From assembly GCA_003339415.1 (NCBI GenBank), contig PDHQ01000548.1, forward strand, positions 1-16,530: 16,530 nt of DNA. The letters are read 5' to 3'. The notes under the pieces are model-generated. The model searched no databases. It had not been told where the DNA came from and saw nothing but the letters and a program-made list of their open reading frames with translations. The stretch's first letter is position 1. Each line of letters opens with the position of its first letter. Shown piece by piece: positions 1 to 10,126 of the stretch. Source of the DNA: Ophiocordyceps camponoti-saundersi (nom. inval.) (lineage: Eukaryota; Ascomycota; Sordariomycetes; Hypocreales; Ophiocordycipitaceae). Made by a program: the position numbers and the translations under genes.

Positions 1-400
1 TATCTAACTAGCACTCGTATAGAGGTAACGATAACTACTAGTCTTATAGCCCCTTATAGCTTCCCGGTAAGGTATATATAAGTAGTAAGATATACCGATT
101 AACGGCTTTATAGGATAAATTAACGTTGCCCTAATTATTAATATAAAGTTTTAGAGTAACGCCTTTTTAATTACCTAATTACGGATTATATTTAATTATA
201 TTACTAGATAAATATAACCCCTCGCTTATTAGCTTTCGGAAATATACGTATCTTTTCCTATTTTCTTATTACTTCCTTTATAGTTAACGATATTATCGGG
301 GTCGGAGTTAATATCGATATCTTCGTATCTTTTAAGCGAGATAGTCGGTCCTAATCTAGCGGATAATATTAGATTTTTATTATAATTACCTACCTTCCTA
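1..400. other. Gene-free AT-rich stretch left of dispersed repeat copy 1
   Basis: No reading frame, RNA gene or internal repeat stands out in these 400 bases. It is RIP-type sequence with only two or three CpA/TpG sites. If copy 1 of the dispersed repeat is a 3' LTR, this could be the end of that element's internal region, but no recognisable protein motif supports that. Confidence 0.5.
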
Positions 401-413
401 GGCAGAAAAAGGG
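401..413 (+). other. Possible polypurine tract before repeat copy 1
   Basis: The 13 bases ggcagaaaaaggg are all purine except one C and directly abut the start of dispersed repeat copy 1. LTR retrotransposons carry a polypurine tract immediately upstream of the 3' LTR. Copies 2 and 3 have no such tract at the same position, so this is suggestive only. Confidence 0.25.
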
Positions 414-702
414 CACTTTAGCGGGGGAAGAAGGATACCTTAAGTAAGCGTAGTAGATACCTAAGGGGCGTAACTTCTTAGGTGACTATAGTCTTTAACT
501 AATATAGGGGGGGGTCTCTAGCTTTAAAGGGAAGAGCCGGATAGTAATTCTTTATCGGGAAAATAATAAGGAGTCGGTTTTCTATATAAAGATAGGAGAG
601 GAAAGAATAAAGAAAACGAAAACTATTTAATTAAATACTAAGAACTTCGAAATAAGTGTTTAAATTAGTAATTTATAGTTTAAAAGTGTAAAGTTTAAAA
701 TA
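414..702 (+). repeat. Dispersed repeat copy 1, 3'-truncated (LTR-like)
   Basis: This segment aligns almost without gaps to 7529-7818 (copy 3). Shared blocks include ttagcggggg, ggataccttaagtaagcg, tagtctttaactaatat-like sequence, aataataaggagtcggttt and aactatttaattaaat. Most differences from copy 3 are G/A or C/T transitions. Several show TG here and TA in copy 3, as at 483, 656 and 688, so copy 1 is the less mutated of the two. Similarity stops near 702, about halfway along the 620-bp family length, where a Copia integrase relic begins. The size, single orientation and retroelement neighbour suggest an LTR. The ends also have weak inverted similarity (ttagcgg against ccgctactaa), so a short inverted-repeat element is not excluded. 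Confidence 0.8.
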
Positions 703-715
703 TAAGGTTAGTAGG

Positions 716-1013
716 TATCTTTTTAGCTTCTTCGTCGATAGAAAAGATAGCTCGATATCTCTTTACGAGGAATTCCTATAGCTATAATAGCTTTCGATAA
801 TGCCTGCGAGTTTAAGAGCGAGGCGATTAAGGCCTTAGATAAGAAGATAGCTTTATTCTACCTTATTCGCCCCTATATAATCTATAAGAGAACGGCCTCG
901 CAGAGAGGGCCGGCAGGACCCTATTAACGATAGCGAGGGCTAATTACCTATATATAAAGCCTCCCGTAATCCTATAGCTATAATATATTAACTCGTTCTT
1001 AGAAGCTAGTTAA
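716..1013 (+). pseudogene. Broken Ty1/Copia-type integrase fragment (retrotransposon pol relic)
   Basis: Two motifs of the Copia integrase catalytic core can be read on the plus strand. From 793 the frame gives FDNACEFKSEAIKAL, matching the DNG/A-x-EF motif around the second catalytic Asp (codon 796). From 891 another frame gives NGLAERAGRTLLTIARAN, matching the QNGxAER motif with the catalytic Glu (codon 903). The 107-nt spacing becomes 36 codons if one base was lost between 883 and 890, which fits the D-X35-E spacing of this enzyme family. An earlier phase (716-775) gives a patch resembling the start of the core (FFVDRKDSS). At least two frameshifts and RIP-type stops (975, 981, 1011) make it non-functional. 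Gag, protease and the integrase N-terminal domain are missing because copy 1 abuts directly. No reverse transcriptase was recognised downstream. Confidence 0.8.
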
Positions 1014-2619
1014 TACCCTTAGTCCTTATCCTACGTTACCCCCTAACGTTCCCTTTAGCTAACTACCTGCCCTTAAGTCTAGTTATTAAACCGTAATAGT
1101 TTACCCCTCTTATATCCCTCTTTTCGGTTTATATATTTACCCTCCTTCTCCTCCTTACTATCTAATAGCGGTATAATAAGGGAAAATAAGTGCCTTAAAG
1201 GAGCAAAATCGCCGTGCTTAATTTTACCTAAGTATAACTATTTATCTAAAAAGGATTAGGGATAGGGGCCGGGGTTATATAATTTCTCCCTCTATCTATA
1301 CCTTTATTATAGGGCATTATGCCTCTTAACTAGCTACCCTATACTATTAAGCGTAGCTATTATAAATTTATAATAAACTATTTTATTATTTACTACCTAA
1401 CTTTACTATATATAAGCTTTATTACGCTTTTTCTCCCTTCTTAGGTTTTTAGCTTTCCTTATCTTATCGTATTTTATCGAATCTTATCGCGTCTTGCCGT
1501 AATATATAAACGCCTTAAACGTTTATAATCGATACCGATATTATTATTTTCCTAATTCCCCTAGCGATTTATAGCTATATAATAACCTTACCTCCCTTAA
1601 AGAAACGGAAATAAACGCCCTTTTTCTCTCTTCTTTTCGTTAGTATTTCTTTATTATTTTTATTACCACGCCTTTAATCTACTTTACTATCTTTCTATTT
1701 ATATATTTAAGTAAGATACGATATATTCACCTCCCCGTTTCTTCGGATATAAAACCCCCTCTTTCCCTACTACCCCTTACTCTTTTATATATCTTTATCT
1801 AAGCTCGAGCTAATACTCTACCTTACTCTTTTACTTAGTATATATTAATATACGCTACCGCTATCCCTACCTTTATTATATTTTCTAAGTAATCTATTCC
1901 CGAACTCTTTATAACTATTATCTCTCTCTTTTATTAACTTAAAGAATAATAGGAGATATATTTTATAGAGATCCGTAATAACTAAGCTTACCTTGCCCGC
2001 TTTTTATAATAAGCTAATAGGTCCGTTAACCTAACTTTTAATATATCTTACCTTACTATATAGTATACCCTTACTTAGCTTACCGCTATAAAGAAAGCTA
2101 TTATAGCGATTAGCCTTTAGGTCGTAGCACTTACCTATTATATAAATCGTATAAAATATTAACCTTACCTTAAAAAAAAAAAAATCTACGGTTAAAACTA
2201 ACTAGATATAATAAAATAGAGTTCTAGAATACTTAGGACGCTATCTAGGCCGCTTATTATAATCGCCTCCCTTACTCTCTAAACTACCTTCCGCTTTCTA
2301 CTCTCTAAACTACGATAAATCCCTCCGACGATATTAACTCCCCTTAATCTACTCCCCGCTAATAAGAATCTATAGCTAGCTCTAGTATCGGCTCTATTTA
2401 CTATAACTCGGAGACTAAGGAGGTTTAAGATATATCTATAAAGTTTAGCACCTATACTAATATTATAATTATATTAGATATAAAACTATTTTAGAATTTA
2501 CGAAAAGGCCTCTCTTAATACTTACTCTAAATCCCTCGTATTTATAGGAGCTTAGCTTATACCTTACTTTATAATATAACCTAAGTATTTCGCTTTCTCT
2601 TAGGCTTAGATATACCGCC
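1014..2619. other. Gene-free AT-rich stretch, possibly decayed Copia pol
   Basis: I see no identifiable gene in these 1.6 kb. By position it could contain the reverse transcriptase and RNase H part of the Copia element whose integrase lies at 716-1013, but I found no conserved RT motif. Small features are an A13 run at 2172-2184 and a 15-bp direct repeat, tactctctaaactac, at 2273-2287 and 2299-2313 (26-bp spacing). CpA and TpG are almost absent. Confidence 0.5.
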
Positions 2620-3241
2620 TACTTTAGCGGGGAGAGAAAGATACCTTAAGCGAGCGTAGTAAATACGTACGAGATATATCTTCCTAGGTTACCGTAGTTG
2701 CTAGCTATTATAAAGGGGTAAGGGGGCTTTACTTTAAGTATATAGCTAGATAATAATTCTCTATAAGTAAGGTTACTTAAGGTTAATTTTCTATATAAAA
2801 ATAGGAGGAAAAAGAAGAGAAAGGTGAAAAATTATTTAATTAGATACTAAAAGCTTTAAAACGGATCTTTTAATCCCTAATTTATCGTATAAAATTATAA
2901 AATATAAAATAAAATTATAATTTTCTTTAGTATCGTTTTTACTATAAGTCCCCTTTAAAACTTAACCTACGATATATAACCTTTAGATAGCTAAGAAGAT
3001 AAGGTTAAGGGCTAATTCTAGCTTAATTCTTTCCTCTTTATAGGGAAACTAAACTACACTATATACTAAGTTATAACCGCTCCCTTATCTTAAGGGCTAT
3101 TTATTATTCTAATACTCGGAAACTTTTAGGAGAGGAAAAGTATTTAGGGACTATTTAACTAAACCCTAAATAAGCTCCTACTTACTTTTTATACTAGCTT
3201 CTTATTTATTTTCCTTCGGCCTATTTATTACCGCTACTAAA
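2620..3241 (+). repeat. Dispersed repeat copy 2, full length, diverged subfamily
   Basis: It starts at tactttagcgggg and ends at accgctacta, with both ends shared with copy 3. Matching internal blocks include gataccttaag, ctagataataattctctata, aattatttaatta, aagtccc with aacttaac, gataaggtta, agggaaactaa and ttaactaaaccct. The stretch at about 2660-2760 differs from copies 1 and 3 by more than transitions, so it belongs to another subfamily or has rearranged. Length is about 622 bp, equal to copy 3. It lies in the same orientation as copies 1 and 3. It could be the 3' LTR of the Copia relic to its left or an independent insertion. Confidence 0.75.
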
Positions 3242-3392
3242 ATCCCTTTACGGCTTCCTTTTCTAAACTTATCCCTCCTATCCCTTATCTTTCTATCTCT
3301 TAAAACGTTAACCGTAAATAATATATATTCTTATATATATTTCTTAAAGTATATCTTTTTATCTTTTAAGTTAAAAAAAAAATAACTATTAA
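3242..3392. other. Short AT-rich spacer after repeat copy 2
   Basis: Pyrimidine-rich, RIP-type sequence with an A10 run near 3375-3384. No tRNA-complementary primer binding site was recognised directly after copy 2, which weakens a reading of copy 2 as the 5' LTR of an element to its right. Confidence 0.4.
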
Positions 3393-6161
3393 AACCTAGG
3401 CCTCTCCTTCGGATTAGTAGAATTATTATTATTATCTCGATTTCTTACCGCTACTCGCTTCCACGTCGCTAAACGTATAACCTTCTCATATATCGCGTAT
3501 ACTATTAGGTCGTATCCCTTATACCTAAAGCTAAACGCCTTAAGTAGTCTCTTATAAAAGATATACTTTACCTTACCCTCTATCTATATTATCCCGATAA
3601 AGCGTACCTTTGCTTAATTATCGTATTCGTAGGCTAGTATTCGTCCCTCCTAGATATTAGCGATATATACCCGTAATTAATTAGCTCTTCCCCCGGAAAC
3701 TTATAAATATCTTACTACTTCTCTCGCTAGCTACTATCTATAACGTTAGACTCCTAATATTTTCCGGCTAGCCGTTTATATTAGTTATTCTATCTTATTT
3801 TATACGCCCGCTACCTACTACTTCCTTCCGATAACCTATTTCGCCTTGCTATAGTCGCGGTGCCTTATACTATCGTAAAGTCCCCCTTCTCCTCCTCGCT
3901 ATATCCCTCTCCCTTTCCTTACCTAACCCCTCCGCCGCTACCGCTGCTACCGCCCTTATACTCCGCGCCTCGTCGTCTTCTCCCTCTCCCCCTCTCGCTA
4001 TATCTAGCGTTACCGCCGGTCGCCTCTATATATCCCCTATAACGCTATATTTCGCCGGCACCTATAGCCGCTATATCTCGATATTCGAAAAATACCTATA
4101 CTTATATTATTACTAACTATCTAAGAACGCCTTACCGTATATAAAGTAGAACTTAGTATAGTATAAGTAGCTACTTATTATTAGTAAAAGATATATATAT
4201 ATAAAAGGTATAAATTATACCGTAAAACTTACGTTATATAGTTATATCCCTTAATACGTAATATTAGTCTCCTATATACTAACTTTAAGTAGAATTAGTA
4301 CTCGCTATACGTTATTAGTAATATCTGCCTTACTAGCCCCTTATCTACTAAACCGACCTCTAACTATATAATTTCTGCTTAGGCTAAGGCTTTCCTTTAT
4401 ATTCTTTCCGCCTCCTCCGGTAGCCTACTAAATATAGCGAGTCTCTTCGTATCTATCGCGTCCGGGTTACCGAATAGTTCCTTACTATAGTACCGTAAAG
4501 GGAAAACCGCCTTATTAGTAACCTTACGCGCAGCCGCCTATAAACTCGCTATTAAATATTTCGGGCACTAGAAGCATACCCCTCCCAGATATCTTATCGC
4601 GTACGCGTTTTCTATATTATATAGATAGTATATATATTTCTATTATTAGAAACCTTATCTACCGCGTATCTTTTATATACGTAGCTTACTAACTTTAATA
4701 TCGCCGAAACTAACTTATCTAAATCGCTAGATATCGCTTTATTTTATAAAAGTAATATCTATACGGATATAGATAGCGAAAACCCTTCTATCTATTATAA
4801 GCACTCTAGCTAGTAGCGGGATACGCTTTTATATATATAATAAGTAAAACGAGGGAAAAAAAAATTATATAATAACTAACTTATAAACCTTATATATATT
4901 AATCTTAATTATACGAACTATAATAAGCTTTCCTCGTCTCTAAATTTATCCCTGCTATTAATCCCCCCTACTTACTACTATATAAAGTAACGTTCTCCCC
5001 GTTATAATCTTACCTTATAAAACTAGTACCTTTTTACGCCCCTCGCCTCCTTAACTTATAAACTTAACCGATACTAGTAATATAATATATTAGCATTATC
5101 CTATTCCTTACCTAACGCGTCTTATATCTTATATACTGCCTTAAGCTAAGTAACGAAGCCTCGCTTTTTTAAATTAGTATAGTTTTAACGCCTTACTTTT
5201 ATATAATTATCGTTTATAAGTTTTTAATACCGCTTTCGAGATAGACCTTACTAATATCGCGGCCGATAAAGGTCTTACTTATACCGTTACCCGGAACGCT
5301 TACGTTATAGTTAACGCTAAGCTAGATACTTTTCGTTATAATTAGTAGCTTATATATAGTATAGCTTAGCTATTTATAGATAATATTATAAGATAAAACC
5401 GATAAATACCGCGTGCTTATAATAAAAAGCCTTTATTTCCTTATAATATATTATTATCTATATCGCTAGAATTTCGATACCTATAGTTACCCGGATTAGT
5501 TAATAATATAGGATATAGCTATATAGTTTAATCCTTCGTTAAACGCGATACGTAAAAATCCGATAGCTTTAGGGTATATTTTATATTTTCGAGTTTAATA
5601 AAGTATCCCGGTAACGTCCCCGATACCGCCCTACTATCTATTAAAGACTTATATACCTTAAAAATAATACCGCTACCTTACTTACCTCCCCGCCCCGGCT
5701 AGCGTCTCTATTTACTAAATAGCGTTAACGTAGATAATAATAGAGTATATACTATCTTTTCGGATAAGCTTAACCTCTTAGCGTTTAAGTTAGATAGAGA
5801 TATACGGCACGAGTTAGCTAATAACGAGACCCCGGATATTACCCTACCTTACCGTTATATAATAATAGATTATAAAAATAGTCCCCTTAAAGCTACCGGC
5901 CACGCCTCGCAGCCTTACGATAAGCCCCTTATATACTGCTACTTCTTAAGTATATATCTTAGTATATTTAAGACGAAGTAATTACTAGTAATGCCGCTCT
6001 TACTAGCGTTCGTATAAGCTACGGAGGACGATAGTTTACTATTTAAGGTCGCCGCGACTAACTCCTCGCGGCCCTCTAAAAGCGCGTCGTTAAAGTGCGA
6101 AAACTTAGCACGCGCTATATAGGCTTTTCTCGCTAGCGAACTAAATAAGGCCGATATATTA
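3393..6161 (+). pseudogene. Large unidentified RIP-killed reading frame (about 920 codons)
   Basis: One forward phase, with codons starting at multiples of three, can be followed for the whole interval without a frameshift. Its stops are TAA or TAG only, about 50 in all, near 5%; a neighbouring phase sampled over 5229-5950 has more than twice as many as this one. Some parts are strongly stop-poor: 3393-3558 (one stop, at about 3555), 4311-4572 and 5556-6161 (four stops in 202 codons, at 5700, 5979, 6015 and 6120). Patches read like real protein, for example RKGKTALLVTLRAAAYKLA near 4500 and ELANNETPDITLPYRYI near 5820. Residual CpA and GC-rich codons also cluster in 5860-6110. I recognise no domain: no reverse transcriptase, integrase, transposase, kinase or helicase motif. 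RIP would have turned Gln and Trp codons into the stops and His into Tyr. It may be a transposon protein or a host gene caught in a duplicated region. The segment at 3850-4310 is the weakest link. Confidence 0.45.
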
Positions 6162-6335
6162 TAATAATATCTTTTTTAGCGATATAATATAATATCGATT
6201 AATAGAAGCTATAAAATAGCTACGGGTAGTAGGGAAAGCTTATATATCCTCTTACGTCCCTCTAATATTAACCCGCGCCCTTTTTATTTTTACGATAGTT
6301 AAGTATATCTTCCCTTTTCGTAAGCTAATATTTTT

Positions 6336-6357
6336 TATTTTTTTTTAAAAAAAAATA
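6336..6357. repeat. Perfect A/T palindrome, 11-bp arms
   Basis: The T-rich arm at 6336-6346 is followed without a spacer by its A-rich complement at 6347-6357, inside a longer run of Ts and As (6331-6367). It probably arose by slippage in homopolymer tracts. No function is inferred. Confidence 0.5.
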
Positions 6358-7058
6358 GAAAAAAAAATTATCTTATAGGAAACCTATACTTTCGATAAAT
6401 AGTATATATTAAACGCTAATAGTAACCGTAATATATTATATATTCTAACGTCCCCGCCGCTATCTATATAGTCTTTTATAATTAAGGCTATTTAAGCCGT
6501 CCCCTATAGTTAAGTAAGAAACCTTTTATCTTCGCCACGCCGCTTAAAGTAAGGCTAACTTTACTACTATTTCGAACTATTACCTGCCTTTTATCTTCTA
6601 TTTATTTATACGCTTACTTTTAGAAGAAACCGATATCCTTAAGCGTATATATAAAAGGGTAATAAAGACTTTTTTAAGCGTAATATATTTCTCTCTCTTC
6701 CTACTACCTATCTTAAACTTATAACGAAGTTCTTTATATTACTAATTTACTTTATATATCGGTATATACTTTAAGTATAATAGAGTATATAGTTTATAAA
6801 ATATTTATCTTTCCTAAACTAGCTATTACTTATCTATTTAATACGATACTATTCTCCTCTTAACTCTATCTAAGTACGTTTTCGAACTCGCAATAACCTT
6901 AATAACTATCTATACTAATACTTAGTCTTTTTTTAAGATAAACTACCTCGCCCTCTATTTTACTATTATTATTAGAATATACGCCTTCTTGCCGTTATCT
7001 AACCTTATTTTAACTATAACTCCCTACTTTATAATATTACCGGTTAACTAAGTTCTCG

Positions 7059-7061
<3 letters not shown>

Positions 7062-7095
<34 letters not shown>
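7062..7095. repeat. (TA)17 microsatellite
   Basis: Uninterrupted TA dinucleotides over 34 bases. TA runs are expected to seed easily where RIP has already raised TpA. Confidence 0.9.
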
Positions 7096-7096
<1 letters not shown>

Positions 7097-7198
7097 TCTA
7101 TACGGTAGGTTATACCCCGCTACTTTATTTTAATATTATTATATTATAACTTATATCCTATCTTTCTTCCTACCTCCTTAAAAAAAAAAACTACCCTT

Positions 7199-7214
7199 CC
7201 CCCCCCCCCCCCCC
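7199..7214. repeat. C16 homopolymer
   Basis: Sixteen uninterrupted C residues in an otherwise AT-rich setting. CpC is a poor RIP target, which explains why such tracts survive. Similar runs occur at 10677-10686, 11875-11888 and 16472-16483. Confidence 0.9.
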
Positions 7215-7528
7215 GCGTGCTATATCTATCTCTTACGCGCTTTATTACCTTACCCCCTATCTTATTACTTTTAACTATTTAATTAAAGCTTTAAAGTCTT
7301 AATTTACCTATTAAAAGAGTAATTTATTATATAATAGTCCGAGTTTTAAGGCGAAGTTATAATTTCGTTAACTCGAGTTTTGCTAGAAGTCCTCTTTAAG
7401 ACTAAATTCGCAATATGCGACTTTTTAAGATAGCTATTAATATAAGCTTAAGGGCTAGATATTACTTACCTTATTCCTTCCTTTATCGAGGGAGACTATA
7501 CTATATTATATCCTCTAATAGTATCTGC

Positions 7529-8150
7529 TATTTTAGCGGGGGAAAAAGGATACCTTAAGTAAGCGTAGTAAATACCTAAAAGGCGTAACTTTTTAGGTAA
7601 CTAAAGTCTTTAACTAATATAAGGGGGGATCTCTAGCTTTAGGGGGGAGAGCTAGATAGTAATTCTCTATAGGGGAAAATAATAAGGAGTCGGTTTTTTA
7701 TATAAAGATAAGAGAAGAAAGAGAAAAGAAGATAAGAACTATTTAATTAAATGCTAAAGACTTTAAAATAAGTATTTAAATTAGTAATTTATAGTATAAA
7801 AGTATAAAGTTTAAAATAAAGTTATAGTTCCGTTTAGTAGAGTTTTTATTATAAGTCCTCTCTAAGACTTAACTTATAATATATAACTTTTATAATAGCT
7901 TATAAAGATAAGGTTAGGGCTAATTACTTACTTAATTTCTTCCTCTTTTAAGGGAAACTAATCTAAGCTATATACCTAGTAATAACCCTAGTCCTATATT
8001 ATTTACCTTTTATATCCTAATCTTTAGATACCTTTAGGAAAAGAAAGAGGTTTAGAAACCTTTTAACTAAACCCTATTAAAGCCCTTAGAAATCCCCTAG
8101 CTAAGTTATACGCTTATTTTTCTTTTAGCGCGTCTAATACCGCTACTAAA
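7529..8150 (+). repeat. Dispersed repeat copy 3, full length
   Basis: It starts at tattttagcggggg and ends at accgctactaaa. The first 288 bases are close to copy 1, with mostly transition differences; the second half aligns to copy 2, including the shared agggaaactaa, ttaactaaaccct and accgctactaaa blocks. It is more RIP-mutated than copy 1, with TA at several sites where copy 1 has TG. It separates the unidentified relic to its left from the tandem array to its right. An LTR or a short non-autonomous element is equally possible from this window. Confidence 0.8.
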
Positions 8151-8344
8151 CTACCTTACTATAGCCGCCTTTATCTCTCTAATTTATAGAAATATTTATA
8201 GTTTAAAATAATATTAATAACTATTTAATCGTACTCCGTAAAAGCTCTCGATAGTATTTTACTTTAGTTTAGCGTTCTTTTCCTTATATATGCTTATAGC
8301 TGCTACTAAACTAGCTTATCCCCTTTACTTATAAACTATACTTA
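8151..8344. other. Spacer between repeat copy 3 and the tandem array
   Basis: AT-rich, RIP-type sequence with no gene or repeat that I can align. It may be the diverged left end of the first array unit. Confidence 0.35.
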
Positions 8345-8760
8345 TCTTAGTTTAATTTATTAATATTTTTACTTTACTTCCCTATATATTATTCTTCCTC
8401 GTTATAATACCTTACCTCTTACGAATATTTTTTTAGCTTTTTATTACCGCTTTTTCTATCTCTTAACCTTTCTTATTCCCTTATATTTACGCTCTTATCT
8501 TTATAAAAAAAAATGCTACCTTATACCCCGTAGACGCCCCCCCTCCCCTCTTTTATAAAAATAATATATATATAGTCCTCTTCTCTCTCCTTTTTCTTTC
8601 TTATTTTTTTTTCCTCCCTAACTTACTACGCCTATCTCCTTATTATCTTTCGCTATTATATCCTTACTTTCCTCGTTACTCTCTTTAGCCTCTTGCTTAT
8701 ATAAGTTATATAAGGAAACCGGTATTCCTTCTAACTCTCTTATATTTTATATTTCTTATT

Positions 8761-8780
8761 CTCTCTCTCTCTCTCTCTCT
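8761..8780. repeat. (CT)10 microsatellite in unit Y
   Basis: Ten CT dinucleotides. Its position corresponds to the (TC)n tracts of unit A (12721-12735) and unit B (15409-15435), which supports the alignment of the units. Confidence 0.85.
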
Positions 8781-9079
8781 TTTTACCTCCTCTTTCCTTC
8801 CATAGATATATATACTTTATTTCTATACCTTTAGTATACTATTTATATAATATTCCCCGCTATTAACGCTTTCTAGAAATAAACGCGCACTATTATATAA
8901 TAATTTACTCGCTACCTTAAGCACCCCGTATTTATATTATTATAATATTTACGGCGAGGTTAACTATCGCCCCTACCCGTCGAGGTAAGCTACTTACTCT
9001 TACGATATCGTACTTAACTACTGCGCCGTAGCTAAAGCGCGCTAGGCTTTACTTTAACCCTTACGGTTACGAGGTATAA

Positions 9080-9104
9080 GCAGGCTTAGGGCACGACGCC
9101 CTGC
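9080..9104. other. GC-rich hairpin of unit Y
   Basis: The arms gcagg (9080-9084) and cctgc (9100-9104) can pair, and an inner alternative is agggc with gccct. It lies at the place where units A and B carry their GC hairpins, but the sequence differs. It holds an unusual concentration of surviving CpA/TpG sites, all GCA or TGC. Confidence 0.45.
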
Positions 9105-10023
9105 ACCCTTTATATTATATCCTATACTAGCTAACTCGCCTTATTTTATTCCTTTAGTTACTTTAGTGCTCGTATATATATATTATACTTTTCGACCGGG
9201 GTAAAGTATAGGGTAGTAAGTATTACGTTTTATTTCCCTATCTACCTAATAAATTTCCCGATTATATCGTATAGTTTACTATACCCGGCCTAAAGCGTTA
9301 CGCGGTAAGGTTCTAAGAGCTTTATCTTCGACGAAATCCCTCCCCTTAAGAAAAGATTAAGTGTTAATACCTCTAGGTTATTTTATCTAATTCCTTAGCC
9401 TCCTTAATAAGTTTAGTTATAACGAACTATTAGATTTAAACTCTTCTAACTTATAGTTTTTTATTATATATATATATAGTTTAGTAACTAAAAAAATAAA
9501 AAAAAAATTATTTTATATATCTTATTTCTTATTAGTATTTTTATAAACTAGGTACCTTAGTTTACTTACTTTTATATTATATTTCTCCTTTACTTAGCTT
9601 AACCCTATACTTATTTTCTTAAATTACCTCTTATTTCCTAAGCTATTTTTATATTTAAACGTTTATTCTATTAATAATATATAGATATATCTATTTTCCC
9701 TAATATTTACTCTTTTTCTAGTATTCCTTTTTTATTATTATATATACTTAAGGCTTTATTACGCTTATATAGTCTTATCCTCCCGGGTAGTTTCTTATAT
9801 TTCTCTTTCCCTTTTCTTCTCTATATTTCTCTCCTCTTTCCTCTCTTTTCCGTCTCTTTTATCCCCTATATATATATTATTATATCCGCGCTTATATATA
9901 TATAAAAATATAATACGTTTTCTTCCTTTTCCGTTATCTTATCCTTATTTATTATTTTTACGTATAAACTAGTTATTATATTTTTTCTACCTTTCTATTA
10001 CGCTCTCTATATCTTTTCCTTAC

Positions 10024-10055
10024 TACTAACGCGTCTCCGAAATAGACGCGTAGTA
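10024..10055. other. Stem-loop directly before the A65 tract
   Basis: The arms acgcgtct (10029-10036) and agacgcgt (10044-10051) pair perfectly around a 7-nt loop. With one bulged A the stem extends to tacta/tagta, about 12 bp (10024-10036 with 10044-10055). A 3' hairpin followed by poly(A) is seen at the ends of some non-LTR retroposons. No reverse transcriptase relic lies upstream, so that link is only a possibility. Confidence 0.6.
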
Positions 10056-10057
10056 CC

Positions 10058-10059
<2 letters not shown>

Positions 10060-10124
<65 letters not shown>
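10060..10124 (+). repeat. A65 homopolymer
   Basis: Sixty-five consecutive A residues with no interruption, five bases after the stem-loop and at the breakpoint of unit Z. It could be a retroposon poly(A) tail, a slippage expansion or a tract of uncertain true length. Long homopolymers are also error-prone in sequencing, so the exact count should be treated with care. Confidence 0.9.

Positions 10125-10126
<2 letters not shown>

Larger units (their letters stand above)
6162..7528. other. AT-rich stretch without a recognisable gene
   Basis: The stop-poor phase of 3393-6161 ends at a double stop at 6162-6167. After that no frame stays open. The stretch holds an A/T palindrome (6336-6357), a TA microsatellite (7062-7095), an A11 run (7180-7190) and a C16 run (7199-7214). 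Part of it could be decayed coding or regulatory DNA of the same element, but nothing shows this. Confidence 0.5.
8345..9790 (+). repeat. Array unit Y: 5'-truncated, diverged tandem-repeat unit
   Basis: This aligns in order with the right part of units A and B. The tract at 8700-8780 (ataagttatataagg ... (CT)n) matches A 12680-12736, 8877-8960 matches A about 12905-12985, the GC hairpin at 9080-9104 occupies the place of A 13122-13145, and 9245-9285 (acctaataaa ... tatagttta) matches A 13290-13325. Homology left of about 8640 is weak and the left border is approximate. Y keeps more G+C and more GCA/TGC sites than A or B, so it is less eroded or of different origin. No protein-coding part is evident. 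Confidence 0.6.

Noticed and set aside
3860..4042. 60-codon open frame rich in Pro, Leu and Ser
   Set aside because: It starts at GTG, is low in complexity, and lies in a pyrimidine-rich stretch in a different phase from the long relic at 3393-6161. There is no ATG and no recognisable domain.
2620..8150. A complete 5.5-kb LTR retrotransposon with copies 2 and 3 as its LTRs
   Set aside because: The copies differ by more than RIP changes, no primer binding site was seen after copy 2, no polypurine tract before copy 3, and the internal frame shows no Gag-Pol motif.
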